Shown here piece after piece: positions 1 to 11,168 of a DNA stretch of 27,408 nt (positions are counted from its first letter, which is position 1; each line of letters starts with the position of its first letter). Origin of the DNA: Thalassiosira profunda (Eukaryota > Bacillariophyta > Thalassiosirophyceae > Thalassiosirales > Thalassiosiraceae); the NCBI GenBank assembly GCA_036939355.1, contig JALLAP010000394.1:1-27408 (forward strand). Reading direction: 5' to 3'. The notes under the pieces are model-generated. The model was given only the letters and a program-made list of their open reading frames with translations. It had not been told where the DNA came from and did not search any database. A program made the translations under genes and the position numbers.

Positions 1-3000
1 TCTGAAGCAACGTCATGACTCCTCTTTGGACTTGGTTCAAGTACCTCGAGTTCTCCTCATTGCCGGCGTTGTCTGCAACGACGAGCAGCAGGTAAAGAAA
101 TCTGCTCTCGTATCCGTCGTCGTTCTCGATGACAATATCAAGCTGAAGCTCGAGAGGACCAGCGAGCATCTCGTTGCTTTTGCAGCATTCGTACAGTTTG
201 GTGAGCTCCCCGACTAGCTTGGTCAGGACTTGTGATAGTAGAGAATCGATGGACGTGCGAGGCCCTTCGTTGTTTTCCGTTGCTCCATGCTCTTCCAAGT
301 ATACTCGGAAGGCGCTCAGCTTATCGAAGGAGACGTCAAACAAGCCCTGCCGCAAAGCATCCGCTTCTTCGGGGAGGTCAGGCACGCTTGCATCGCCCGC
401 CCTTTGTGCGGTCTCGTCTACCGCAGCGCGGACGCTTCGAAGAGCACCTCCAATCACCTCCATATTCGTGCCCACTCTGGCAGCAGAGCCAGACGCGACA
501 AGTCCAGCTTTGGAGGAAATCTGAGAGCAAAGCGCCATCAATTCAACACCTGCCAATCGCATGTCAAGCGTTTCTCTTTCCCCAGCTGTAGTGGCGCAGT
601 TGAACGAGACGCGGAGGATTTCCTTCCATGTTTGCAAGAACCACGGCTCTTGCGAAGCGTCCGTCAAAGTTGAGAGCAAGCGCGAGAAGAAGAGTCGTAG
701 CACTCTCTCCAATCCCCGAAGAACCAGAATCTGCGTATTTGCCCACTGTTTGGTTGCCGAGTCTCGGGAGTGATGCACTGCCACCTTGTAGCGTTCACTG
801 CTGGCACCTCCGTTGGTAGTTGCGTCCTTGCTTTCGGATCCACTTATTTCTGAGGCAATGCCGCTCATGATGCCAAAAATCGTTTCATTGAGACACTTCT
901 CCCACTGCTCGTTGGTGAAATGCTCGCCAAGCCCAACCACGCACGAGAACAGGGTGTTCACGGAGCAGTTCCTCACCTCAGGTCGACTGTCCATCGCTAG
1001 AAATGCGAGCTTGGAAAGGACTGAGTCCAGTGTTCCGGACGAAGAGTGCCGATCGGCTATGGACCACAACATTCCAGTTGCCGTAAGAGCTGTATTCACA
1101 TCGTGCCTCGATCTCCCGAAAGTGTAACAGCAGTCCAAAATTGCATCGCGAGTGTCCTTCGATCTGAGAGCCGACTTGACGGGAGAGTCCGTCGAGGTCG
1201 AAAGTGGTTCGAGGAAATCGTCAACGATCAGCTTGAGGCACTGGAACGCCAGCGAGCTTACGTTTGCCCATTGCTTTGGCNTCGAGGAAATCGTCAACGA
1301 TCAGCTTGAGGCACTGGAACGCCAGCGAGCTTACGTTTGCCCATTGCTTTGGCGAGCGATCGACAGACTCGTCTGAAGAATCGCATCCCGACAATACGGA
1401 AAGAGTCTCAATCACAAGGATGAGATTTTCTCCGGACAGCTTGTGCCCCTCCAACACAACCTGGAGTGCATTGAGGCCAGACTCTGCAGTGTCGGCCTGC
1501 GTTGTTTGTCTCACAGTCTGGCAAAGGATCTTCAGCAGCCGAGGCTCGTGTGTCGTTGATTCCTCAGTAGCCCTGGCCTTACCATCAGCTTCGACAGGAA
1601 TCACCTCCAATGGCGATTCATTCATGCTCTCTTGGTCCGGGACCATGAGTGGCCCGTTTCCGTATTTGATCGGAAGTTCCGACTTGGAGAACGAGACGGG
1701 CATGAAGTGGATGAGCACCTCCATCGCAAACGCCCGCAGGTCCACCGATGACGACTTGGCCACAATTTCGCACAAATGATTGGCCACGATCTCCTCGATG
1801 GCCGACAATCTGTACGAATTGGCCTCTCCCACAACGGCAATCAGCAACAACGGCAGAGGTATCCTTCGTACGATAGCACTTGAAGTAGAGATCGTCATCG
1901 ATGCGAATTGCGAGCACGTGGCCTCCCTCAAATCCTCAGAATAAGTCTTGGAGAACTGAGAAGATCCAATCGATGCTGCTCGGCGGAAAGAGGGCTGAGT
2001 GTTCCCGGATGAAGGCTGCGCAGGCCCTCCTCCACCGCTACCACCAAACGCCCGGCCAGCAAAGTTCATAAACTTTCCGCCAATTGATGGCTCTTTGCTG
2101 AGGTGAGCGTTGTCAGGGGCGTCGCCCGTCGTGAAACTATCCGAAAGTTCCCTGTTGACGACCTCGCTGGTCTGCTCCAGCAATGGCTCGAAGGAAACCA
2201 CTTCGGACAGCTTCACCAGAGACAAAATGAAATGGGAGAGCGTGTCCTGGGTAAAACAGGTGGTGAAGGAGGGCAACCGAATGAAGCACCCTGCAATTGT
2301 GGCAGCTTTGTCGGTGTATGAATTGTGCAGCTTGGACGATGATATCGAAAGGATGGCGAGCTGATCCAGAGTAGACAGTATGATGTCCCACTCGTCCGAG
2401 ATCTTCTCGTAGTGGGAGTGAACAATCCACAGCAACGTCCAGAGAGCGTCAATGTTGCTTTCTTTCAGTTGGCTGTGCGTTCGTCTTTTTCCCCACGAAG
2501 GAAGACACAGCTTGCAGAGCGACGTGAGGATTGCCTGTCTGTGCACACTGGTTGGATGGGCGTCGACCGCCATGGATGCGCAGGCCAACTCCTCGTAGGA
2601 CGTCAGTGCCTGCGTCACGATAACGGGAGAGCCAAGCATTCTCCTCATGAAGTGCTGCAGCATGGAAACTGACGGTGCAAACGTTCCGTTCACTATCTGT
2701 GCGATGGTCTGGCGTGATTCGGCGGTTTCGCTGGAGAGGGCCAATTCTTTCGAGGACATCACCAAAAAGATGATGCACTTGAATGCAAGCCACGACGTTT
2801 CGCCAGCATCGCAGAGGGGTATTTCGACTGAATCGATCACCAGTGCATCCGTCATTTTTGCCGCCACTGCAGCTGCGGAAGTGGAATTCTCGGACTCTAA
2901 ATCACCAGCGAAGGTGAGACCTTCTCTATTCGTTCCCTCGCCATTTCCACCGCCAGACTTCGCCAAAGCGTGCGATGTCGAGGGAAGATCTTGATTGCCA

Positions 3001-5140
3001 GCGTGCGCCGCCAGAAGAAGGTGCAATATTCTCTCCCTATTGCCGGTGCTCATCGTGGCAAAATCGCTCGCCGTCTCAGCAATCAGGCCAACGGTCAACT
3101 TGCCGTTGCCATTCCCACCAATGGAGTCCAACCAGGATATCTGCTCTAAATGAGAAGAAACCAAGTGATGCATTGCCTCCAACGACAGGAACGCCCTCCA
3201 CAGCTTTTCGTTGGAAATGGAGGAGACCGGCAGAGTCAGCGGCGACGTGCCACGAGCTGCCTTGGTCGATGGAGCACGATCTTTCGCTGGTTGCTTTCCA
3301 ATATCGAACGATTCTCTTTCCGTTTGCGTGAAAATGTACCCATCCTAATAACAACACGAAGAGCGCCCGGTGAGGTCGGCGCAATACTAAATGCAGATCC
3401 AACTTCTATGCACTCACCTCAAAGTCATCCGATTTGTGGTAGGCCTCTGTTGCCTCTGACACAAACGATACCAATTGCTTGATCATCCCAAGCGCCATTC
3501 TGCTCATGCTGCCCCCTTCGTCATCTGCATTGGCCTCATCGTCGAACTTGGCATAAAACTCTGACGATTTCGACGACAAGTAGTGCGTCAACACTGTGGT
3601 GGTCAGCGATGCGGTGTAGTAAAAGAAGCAAAAATCCCTCAGGTCGGACGGCGACGTTGGCTTTGGATCCTCATTGTGACTCGATTCCAACGAGAGCTTT
3701 GTCACGTAATAGCAATACTGAGAGCCGAGCAGCGAATGACCGAGCTGGAACGCCTGGCTGACGATTTGGGTGGCGAAGACAGCGCCGGCGTTCAGGGATC
3801 CTTGCATTGACTCATCGTCCGAGTGGAAATGCTCGAAGCACACCCGAAACACATCCCCGCACGCTTGCTTCAAAATCATATCCACCAAGGCCAACCCGAG
3901 CGTGGGCGAGGGCGTGAGCCCCACCTTCGCCGCCACGCTGAACGGCCCCGTGAGCTCTTCCCGGGACTTTGAATTGGAGACGGAAAATCTCCTCACGATG
4001 GTGCATAGATCCCGCAGGGTGCGTTTGGCCACCAAAAGTATCGTCGATTGGCCGTCATTGTCGATCGGCGATGCGCGCAACGACGCCACGGCCTCCTTCG
4101 CCCGCTCGAACAAAATCGACAACAGTTGGTTCATCGTCGCCACCGCCGCCCGCTTCACGTTCCCTCCCACGGCAGCGCCCCCGGCATCCTTGGCGTTCGC
4201 CCCATGCGCGAGATTGCTCGCCCTTTCTCGAATAGATGCGCCGACGGTAGCTTCCCCGCCTGCGTGTTCGTTGTGTGGTTGTCCCGCCCCCAGCAACAGA
4301 CAGATGGAGAGGCAAGAGCCGAGCAATTCCTGGGTGAGCGGGACCGATCGTGAATCAACGAGCATGGTGACAGTCTGCATAATCTTCAGCGCGATCGACT
4401 CGTCCTCCTTGACCGACCGGTGGCTCTGGTAGTGGTGGTGGTGCGCGCTCGCTCCTCCCGCTGCATCGGATTTGGAGGAGTGCCCGCCCAGCATGCCGGC
4501 GATGCCCCCGATGGCTCCGCTGATCATCCCCGCCGCCCCTCCACCACCCCCTGCTGCGCTCGCACTTTCCCCGTACTCCCCCAATCCCAGTGTTCGCGCG
4601 CACCCCCACGATTGAATCACCAGCACCCTGCTAATTTGTATCCCGTCCTCCGGACATACGGCATCCCCCCGCAGCAAATGCTGCATGCTCTCCAGCGCGA
4701 TAACCAGCAGCTCGTACGAGGCATCGGGATAGTTGGCCGCCAGGAGGAAGGGACGCAGTACATCTTCCGATTGGAAGAGGGCAGTGGTGGGATGTTGCGG
4801 TGGCAGCAGCGTCCCCGAGGAAGGGGCCTGTTGTTTGCCCGTTTTGGAGGAGGAGGCCCCCGCGCGGCGGACGGCCGCGACATATTGAGTTTGGAGGGAG
4901 CGGAGGTTGATGATGGCCCGCTCGGACGCCTCTTTGACTCCTGTTGGAGCAAGGCGTTGATGCGGCAGTGAAGGACAGGTGGGGTGTGGGGTGAGCATCT
5001 GGGGGTTCGGTGCACACAACATTGCAATGCGAGATGATACACTGTGAACAATTTTCACACATCCGCTTACCAGGATGGTTCTTCCGCGCTTCTGCCCCCA
5101 GATCGCGGAGGTGGTCCTCCACCTGCGCCACGAAGTTCAT
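1..5140 (-). CDS. MON2: MON2-like Golgi/endosome trafficking protein (3' end off window)
   Basis: MON2 proteins are large peripheral proteins of the trans-Golgi/endosome, related to BIG/GBF Arf-GEFs but lacking Sec7, and act in retrograde traffic with Dopey. I place three exons: 5071-5140, 3418-4940 and 1-3344, with introns 4941-5070 (GTAAG..AG) and 3345-3417 (GTGAG..AG); phases agree. The N-terminus reads MNFVAQVEDHLRDLGAEARK, then HPGVKEASERAIINLRS, matching the MON2 start (KKxxPxVKEAAE). Later segments such as SLEAMHHLVSSHLEQISWL, ILTSLCKLCLP and TKQWANTQILVLRGLERVL fit the MON2 armadillo-like body. About 1,620 residues are visible, close to full length for the family; the C-terminal end lies beyond base 1. 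Exon 2 has Gly/Ala- and His-rich low-complexity inserts. The frame breaks at the N at 1281, but only because of a duplicated 72-mer; removing 73 bases restores it. Family assignment is from remembered similarity, not a search. Confidence 0.82.
1209..1353. repeat. Duplicated 72-mer around a single N (contig-join artefact)
   Basis: Bases 1209-1280 and 1282-1353 are identical 72-mers separated by one N at 1281. The offset of 73 is not a multiple of three, so the duplication shifts the MON2 frame and creates a false stop near 1221. With one copy and the N removed, the protein reads on through KQWANVSSLAFQCLKLIVDD into FLEPLSTSTDSPVKS. This is the signature of two overlapping contigs joined without merging. 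Confidence 0.93.
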
Positions 5141-5735
5141 GGTTCACCTGCCCCTCTCTTCATCTGTCTCCAAAGGGTTCACGTGAGTGTGCTCGAGGCG
5201 GCTCAAAAAAATTGTCGCCGTTCGATTTCAGGCTACGATATCTCAAATCAGCGCGTCGTACCAACAGCACCCCTCAGACCTCTCCGCACACGCAGCTACT
5301 CCTTGCTGTCCCCGGCGGTGGCAACAGCCAACCCCTTGAACTGGGCGCGCGTGAAAGCAACGTTCGAGTGAAGAGGTTTGTTGGAGTGTGGCGTGACACC
5401 TCTTGAGATCACGTGACCCCCAACTCACAACACTAACTTAGCCGCGGATAAAAGGCAGTGATTTTGGGCACTTCGGATAAGAAATTTATCCGTTTATCCG
5501 TTCTCAAAGCTAGTACGAGCCCCTATGTAGCTTTGGCAATCCAGGACCAGCCTCAGGCCCAGCCTGACCTATGTACTCCCAAGTACGTATCCTACGTGTA
5601 GGAACCGGTACTATATGTACGTAGGAACTCAGGTAGCTAAATTCTGGATAGAACTGCAGGGCTGACCGGATAAGTCCCCGCATTGTTAGTCCTGGCCGCC
5701 CCATCCTGCACCTGCCCCTTCGTCCAGCCCGAGCG
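5141..5735. other. Divergent promoter region between MON2 and TIM22
   Basis: This 595-base region separates two genes transcribed away from each other. I see no supported coding region. It holds a CACGTG box at 5410-5415, five copies of CGGATAA in either orientation between 5445 and 5673, and a run of TACGTA-like palindromic words between about 5575 and 5630. A TATA-like ATAAAAG lies at about 5448. Confidence 0.6.
5445..5673. promoter_or_regulatory. Cluster of five CGGATAA / TTATCCG motifs
   Basis: CGGATAA occurs at 5445-5451, 5474-5480 and 5667-5673, and its reverse complement TTATCCG at 5486-5492 and 5494-5500. The second and third copies form an inverted pair with a 5-base spacer (5474-5492). 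Five copies of one heptamer in 230 bases is far above the roughly 0.03 expected by chance. The position upstream of TIM22 and MON2 suggests a transcription factor site. The factor is unknown; GATA-like or MYB-like binding is only a guess. Confidence 0.5.
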
Positions 5736-6557
5736 ATGTCTTCCGCACCGTCAGTACCGTCGTCGCCGTCGGCCGCGTCGCCTGCAGCCTCCTCGCTGCC
5801 GGGATCCGCAGACGCATCATCGTCCATCAACCCCGGCGCAGCGCCCAGCATCTACCAATCCATCATGTCCCGCCCTCCCCATTCGCCACTCTCCTCGGCG
5901 CACTACACGGCCGAGGCGGCGCTGCACCGTCCCGTCTCCTTGTACGGCTCCGCAGGCGCCACCAGCCATCCCGCCGGCCCGCTCGAGGATGGCCGTGCGT
6001 CCACACCATCATCCCCTGCCCCGCGGCCGGTCGACATGTCGTTGGGGGCGCTGACCATGCGCTCCCTCCCGTACCCCCAGCCGTGGACCACGGCCAACGC
6101 CGCCCCGGGCCAGCTCCCCCCGAACTTCAGCTGGCTGTCGGAATCGTGCGGCGGGAAGGCCGCCATCGGCGTAATCGGAGGAGGGGTGATGGGATTGTTG
6201 ATGGGCGTCTTTATGGGCGCCTTGACGGACATGACCCCGCCGGTGACGATGATCGAGGGGAAGGAGGTCCCCCAGGCCCCGCTGAAGGAGCAAATGCGCA
6301 CCACATTGCGGGCCACGGCCGACAAGTCCATGTACTGGTGTCGCCAATTCGCCTTCATCACCGGAGTGTTCGGGGGATCGGAGTGTTTGGTCGAAAAGTA
6401 TCGGGGGAAGCACGACGTGTGGAACGCCGTGGTGAGCGGGTGCATCACCGGCGCGGCGATGCAGGCGAAGCAGGGACCGCAGGCGAGCGCGATTGGGTGC
6501 GGGGGCTTCGCGGCGTTCAGCTTGGTGATTGATTCTGTGATGGGGACGCACTCGTAG
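5736..6557 (+). CDS. TIM22: TIM22-family mitochondrial inner-membrane translocase subunit
   Basis: TIM22 is the channel of the carrier translocase that inserts multi-spanning metabolite carriers into the mitochondrial inner membrane. This is a single-exon gene of 273 residues. The first ~125 residues are Ser/Ala/Pro-rich, a long extension compared with yeast or human TIM22. The conserved Tim17/22/23 core starts near residue 137 (SCGGKAAIGVIGGGVMG) with Gly-rich membrane segments. The most diagnostic stretch is RGKHDVWNAVVSGCITGAA followed by GCGGFAAFSLVIDSVMG, nearly the TIM22 consensus. Cysteines before the first membrane segment (SCGG) and in SECLVEKYRGK match the positions of the conserved TIM22 disulfide. 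The ATG at 5736 is the first in frame. The gene is divergent from MON2. Confidence 0.93.
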   Translation: MSSAPSVPSSPSAASPAASSLPGSADASSSINPGAAPSIYQSIMSRPPHSPLSSAHYTAEAALHRPVSLYGSAGATSHPAGPLEDGRASTPSSPAPRPVDMSLGALTMRSLPYPQPWTTANAAPGQLPPNFSWLSESCGGKAAIGVIGGGVMGLLMGVFMGALTDMTPPVTMIEGKEVPQAPLKEQMRTTLRATADKSMYWCRQFAFITGVFGGSECLVEKYRGKHDVWNAVVSGCITGAAMQAKQGPQASAIGCGGFAAFSLVIDSVMGTHS

Positions 6558-7016
6558 CTATCGCGGGGGAATGCAAGTAAATCAATCCACGACAGTGCTT
6601 CTTTCACTTTGCAAAAAGTTGCTACACTGGGATCAAATAATGTTTCTCTCGAGCACATCGGGAGCTCTTGGGCGGCCAATGGAATCGTACCTCCTGGATG
6701 CAAACCATCCGCGGCCCTCGGGTCAATGGTCAGTCAATGTCAGTCACGTGTTAGGTAACGTGATATTTCGTGTTTGGGATACCTGTCTCAGATTGGTTCA
6801 TTCGCTTAACTAGAGCTGGAAAAAAAATCCGCCGACCAATCCCGGGTGTCTTAAACACCCCCAAGGCGTCACACGGAGCTCACGACGACCACCGACGACG
6901 ACGAAAAGACGACAGAGAGCGAGCCGCCCTGCGGCGTAACAGGCCTCGCTCGGCAGGGGCAGCCGGCCCGGCCCGTGCGCTTGCCCAAGGCAGTCCTACC
7001 TCTCACCCTTCGCTTC
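6558..7016. other. Intergenic region upstream of the orphan gene
   Basis: Between TIM22 and the next gene I see no convincing coding region. It includes a CACGTG box at 6745-6750 and a GC-rich stretch from about 6870 that probably forms the 5' untranslated leader of the gene starting at 7017. Confidence 0.5.
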
Positions 7017-10000
7017 ATGTTCAGGTCCAGGCCGTCGCCCCGCCGGCCGGCGGTCAAGTCAGAACTCTCCCCCAGCCGTCCAAGTGGACCTCAGGACGGT
7101 AGCAAGCAGGCACGGAGTGATGCTGGGCGATCGGCGCAGGCGGCGTCCCTTCCCCGCCCCGAACCTGTTGCATCTTGTGGTGTCGAGAGTCGTCCCGCCG
7201 CATATCCTGCAGCCGCTGTTCCTCCGGGGATGCCGAGGTTCCTCATGCCACCGACCGGCCCTAATCCTAATCCTTTCATCGGTGGTGTACCTACCGCGAT
7301 GGTCGCTGGGTTGGAATTGCAAGCGCATATGGCGACGATGGGGCAGCTCCAGTCCGCGTCTATGTTCGGGCTGGGCGCGTACTCCGGCAGCCACAGCATG
7401 ATGTCGACGCCGCAGCCTGCGATGGGCGCGGCCGCTCACGCGACGGTGCAGCCGACGGCGCGTCCAAAGCCATCGGTCACTGCGTTGTCGCGCCGTCAAA
7501 AGGAATACCGAACCAGATGTATGTGTGGGTCAAAAGTATGCCGCAAAGTACTTGCACCCTTTTGGTTGGGGGTGATGAATTGCAGGGAGCTTGGTGTGAC
7601 TGGCGAATATGCAACTTTGTTCGCGCAGTATTTTGGCAAGAAGCCAAGAACTGGAGCAGTCATCGGTCCTTGGCACTTCCTGCCGGACCTGCGATGGTGG
7701 GTCTCGAATGCTATGACAGACCAACGCTTCCGGGCCGAGGACGGTGAAACCATAATGCCAATTATGTTGGAGGTGTTGCTGGTGAGGGAGGTAGAGATGC
7801 TGTCCGCCCTGTACGAGCGAGACGAGCAGTACTTCTTTGCCAAGATCCGGGACCGCACAGGTGGCCTATCCAAAGAGGATGATGTAAAGGCACTGCAACT
7901 CGCCGACTTGCAGTTCCACTGCGCGTTGAAGCAGATTGACTTGCCACCTCCACCTCCAAATGAGTTGATATCTGCGATCGATGGCATCTTAGGAGCACCC
8001 GCAGCTGTTGATGAGTTGAGCGTCGATGGGGTCACAACGATCGGGACGGAGGGGTCGGACGGGCCTGATGTATTATGGGAGGACTTGGCGGAGTTCAAAT
8101 CGGAAATGCCGCTGGCGGGTGATGAGTCCTCGGTGAGTGCTGCAATTCGCTTCACTTTCCTCTTATTGCTGGCGCTCACACACTGTGATTTTGCATTGCA
8201 CTACAGGAGGAGAAGCACACTGCCTTCAAAGAATTATTGGGCACGTGCCCCAACGCAGAAAAGATTACACGCATACTCATATATTTGGGGGAAAAGTGCG
8301 GCAAAAAGATATTGTGCCCGGAGGAGCCACGAGAGCATACTCTGCTTGGTGTATTAGAGATGTTTGTGGCGACCGAAGCGAAGCTTGCAAAGGCTGATAC
8401 GAAATACAAACGCCACAACTCCCACACCAAAACGACAGTCGATGTCTCCATTGTTTTTACCTGCGAGCGGGACAACCAATTCCACCTATATGACTCAGAT
8501 TTGGAAGTGGCTCGGCGAGGCATGCTGTCTTTGGCAGCTAGAATGGCATTGACGGGCAGCTCTTTGATGAGTCCGCACGCGCCCCTCGAAGCCCGGCTTG
8601 GAGTTTCAGCAAAGAATCTGGTCGACTCGATCCTGCCCAAGACCCGTCTCCTCCCGAATGACAGTGACTTTGAAACGATCGAAGGAGAGCCTGCCCATTC
8701 TGTTTACTTCAGAGACAACGAGTTTTGTTCGTCGCAATTTAAGGTGGCAAGCCACAAGAAGGGTGGCTGCCGGGTGTATATCGATACGACGGGCGTTGTT
8801 GGGCTGGGCAAACAAATGGCTTTCATGAGGGTGGGCGATTACCTCCCGGCGGATTCGGACGAGTTGCAGCAACTGAAAGAGTTGACCGCGAAAGTCGGAA
8901 AATGCAACAGTGCCTGCCTCCTGCTGCCGTTGCTCAAGCACATCTTCGACTGTGCCATTGCTAAGGCACCCAAGGAGCGGAAAGAGAACGACGACCATCG
9001 TACTGCGCGGGAGCTCAAAGACACCATCGACCGCTTTATCCAGGGTTTGTTGGACAGCCTGGTCAAATTCATCGACTTGGACGCATTCGATCCCAACACA
9101 GCCCCGCGATTCAGTTGGCTTGCCACGCCACCCGTGTCTTCTGTGTTCGAGGGAGCGCTCGACCCCGACACGGTGAAACGCCTGAAGGCCATCAATGAGG
9201 CTTCGGCTCGACGAGTCCGGGCCGCGAATCCCGATGCATCAGAAGAGGAGTTGAAACGTTTGATTGTGGAGCGGGAGATCAACACGCTCATGGTCTTTTA
9301 CTTCATTACGATCGGCATCTCGCAAGTCTGTTCCGATGCCTCTACCTTCATGATGAGCCGTTGCTCGTTGCAGGGCCTTTGCGATGCGGAGGCATTCGTC
9401 GAACTGTTGGAAGTGATGCCGTTTGCAACGCTGTTCAACGCCCTCTTTGAGATTTGCCGCGGCGTGTCGTTGAATGGCGCTCGGGCGTTGACGATGGTGT
9501 CCATCATGTTTGTGTCGGTTTTGAAATATGGAGGCGGCCTTCCGATTGGCGATCCTGCAGCCCTCCAGTCCTTCCCCCAAGTGCTGGAAAAAAAGGAGCA
9601 CATCGAACACAACGTCCCGCACCAAATCCGCCACCGCTTGGAGGAAATGGGCGTGCCGAAGGCTATCATCGAGCGACTCTGCTCTGTTCCACCGAGGCTC
9701 GGGGTGGACGGCCACGTGAAACGTTTTCTGATCGTGGCAGCGAAGGTGTTGGTCCCGGACTATGGAAACGCCAAAGCCTACGAGAGGCTGGCGTATGCGG
9801 TGGCCGCCACGCTGTCGCCCGATATTGCAGTCGTCGCAAATGAAGTACTGGCACAACTTTCGATGTGGATCATCGAACGGAGGCGGAAGAAATTGTGCCC
9901 GGCAAACGGCATCCTGCTTGAAGGATACCCGTGTCTTCTGTGTTCGAGGGAGCGCTCGACCCCGACACGGTGAAACGCCTGAAGGCCATCAATGAGGCTT

Positions 10001-10812
10001 CGGCTCGACGAGTCCGGGCCGCGAATCCCGATGCATCAGAAGAGGAGTTGAAACGTTTGATTGTGGAGCGGGAGATCAACACGCTCATGGTCTTTTACTT
10101 CATTACGATCGGCATCTCGCAAGTCTGTTCCGATGCCTCTACCTTCATGATGAGCCGTTGCTCGTTGCAGGGCCTTTGCGATGCGGAGGCATTCGTCGAA
10201 CTGTTGGAAGTGATGCCGTTTGCAACGCTGTTCAACGCCCTCTTTGAGATTTGCCGCGGCGTGTCGTTGAATGGCGCTCGGGCGTTGACGATGGTGTCCA
10301 TCATGTTTGTGTCGGTTTTGAAATATGGAGGCGGCCTTCCGATTGGCGATCCTGCAGCCCTCCAGTCCTTCCCCCAAGTGCTGGAAAAAAAGGAGCACAT
10401 CGAACACAACGTCCCGCACCAAATCCGCCACCGCTTGGAGGAAATGGGCGTGCCGAAGGCTATCATCGAGCGACTCTGCTCTGTTCCACCGAGGCTCGGG
10501 GTGGACGGCCACGTGAAACGTTTTCTGATCGTGGCAGCGAAGGTGTTGGTCCCGGACTATGGAAACGCCAAAGCCTACGAGAGGCTGGCGTATGCGGTGG
10601 CCGCCACGCTGTCGCCCGATATTGCAGTCGTCGCAAATGAAGTACTGGCACAACTTTCGATGTGGATCATCGAACGGAGGCGGAAGAAATTGTGCCCGGC
10701 AAACGGCATCCTGCTTGAACGGATCCTCGATGCTATGCGAAACGAGAGCAAAGTGTTTCGTACCATTGTCGAAGAGTGGTTGGCCGCCTTTGACAAGAAG
10801 AAGAGTAGGTAG
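7017..10812 (+). CDS. Large orphan protein, frame broken by a tandem duplication
   Basis: I do not recognise this protein. Exon 1 is 7017-8132, a phase-0 intron spans 8133-8206 (GTGAGT..CTACAG), and exon 2 starts at 8207. The ATG at 7017 begins MFRSRPSPRRP. Residues 1-~160 are Pro/Ala/Met-rich low complexity; a Cys-rich motif RCMCGSKVCRK follows, then ~800 residues of globular, helix-rich sequence ending DKKKSR. As assembled, translation stops at 9973 because bases 9130-9922 are repeated at 9927-10719 with an offset of 797. Joining 8207-9922 to 10720-10812 gives an uninterrupted 974-residue protein, so the break is probably an assembly artefact. A strong polypyrimidine tract plus CAG at 10899 means the C-terminus could instead be spliced onward (possible intron 10809-10899). 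Confidence 0.7.
9130..10719. repeat. Exact tandem duplication, 2 x 793 bases
   Basis: Copy 1 is 9130-9922 and copy 2 is 9927-10719; as far as I can read they are identical. The 4-base joint (ggat) looks like an imperfect continuation of the unique sequence after copy 2 (cggatcc, missing a c), as expected at a low-quality contig end. The offset of 797 shifts the frame, and collapsing the copies restores the gene. No divergence between copies means either an assembly error or a very recent duplication. Confidence 0.93.
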
Positions 10813-11168
10813 AAAATAGGGCATTTTTTTTGCGCACTGCCAACTGCCAACCGCCCACCACACTTTTTTGCCCTCCAATTCTCTCATTTTCCCTCGCAGC
10901 ACTCGCCTTCAATCAACACGCCGAACTGCACCACCGCCGTTGCGGCCTCAAGGTGAGGCAATCCGATGCAATGGCATTATATTTACGCCCCCCTCGCCCC
11001 TCATTTATGCTGCATCCCTTCTCCGCGCTGCTGGCCCATCGACATTAATTTGCTTGCTGATGTCTCCATTGTTTGCTCGCGTCATTGCGCCCGTGTGGAC
11101 CATTGCATTCCTCTCACTCCTTTTGCGCGCGGCTCGGCTGGATCGTTCCAACCTCATAGCCCTCAATC
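10813..11168. other. Intergenic stretch with an exon-like segment
   Basis: A pyrimidine-rich tract ends in CAG at 10899, and a GTGAGG donor starts at 10953, so 10900-10952 has the shape of a small exon. It could be a 5' leader exon of the acidic gene at 11169, or a spliced C-terminal extension of the orphan gene before it. Another pyrimidine tract and TAG at 11159 lie just before the ATG at 11169. Transcript data would decide. Confidence 0.35.

Noticed and set aside
9130..10719. Two-domain repeat protein encoded by the tandem copies
   Set aside because: The copies are in different frames with a stop between them, and the DNA identity is complete; real domain repeats would diverge and stay in frame.
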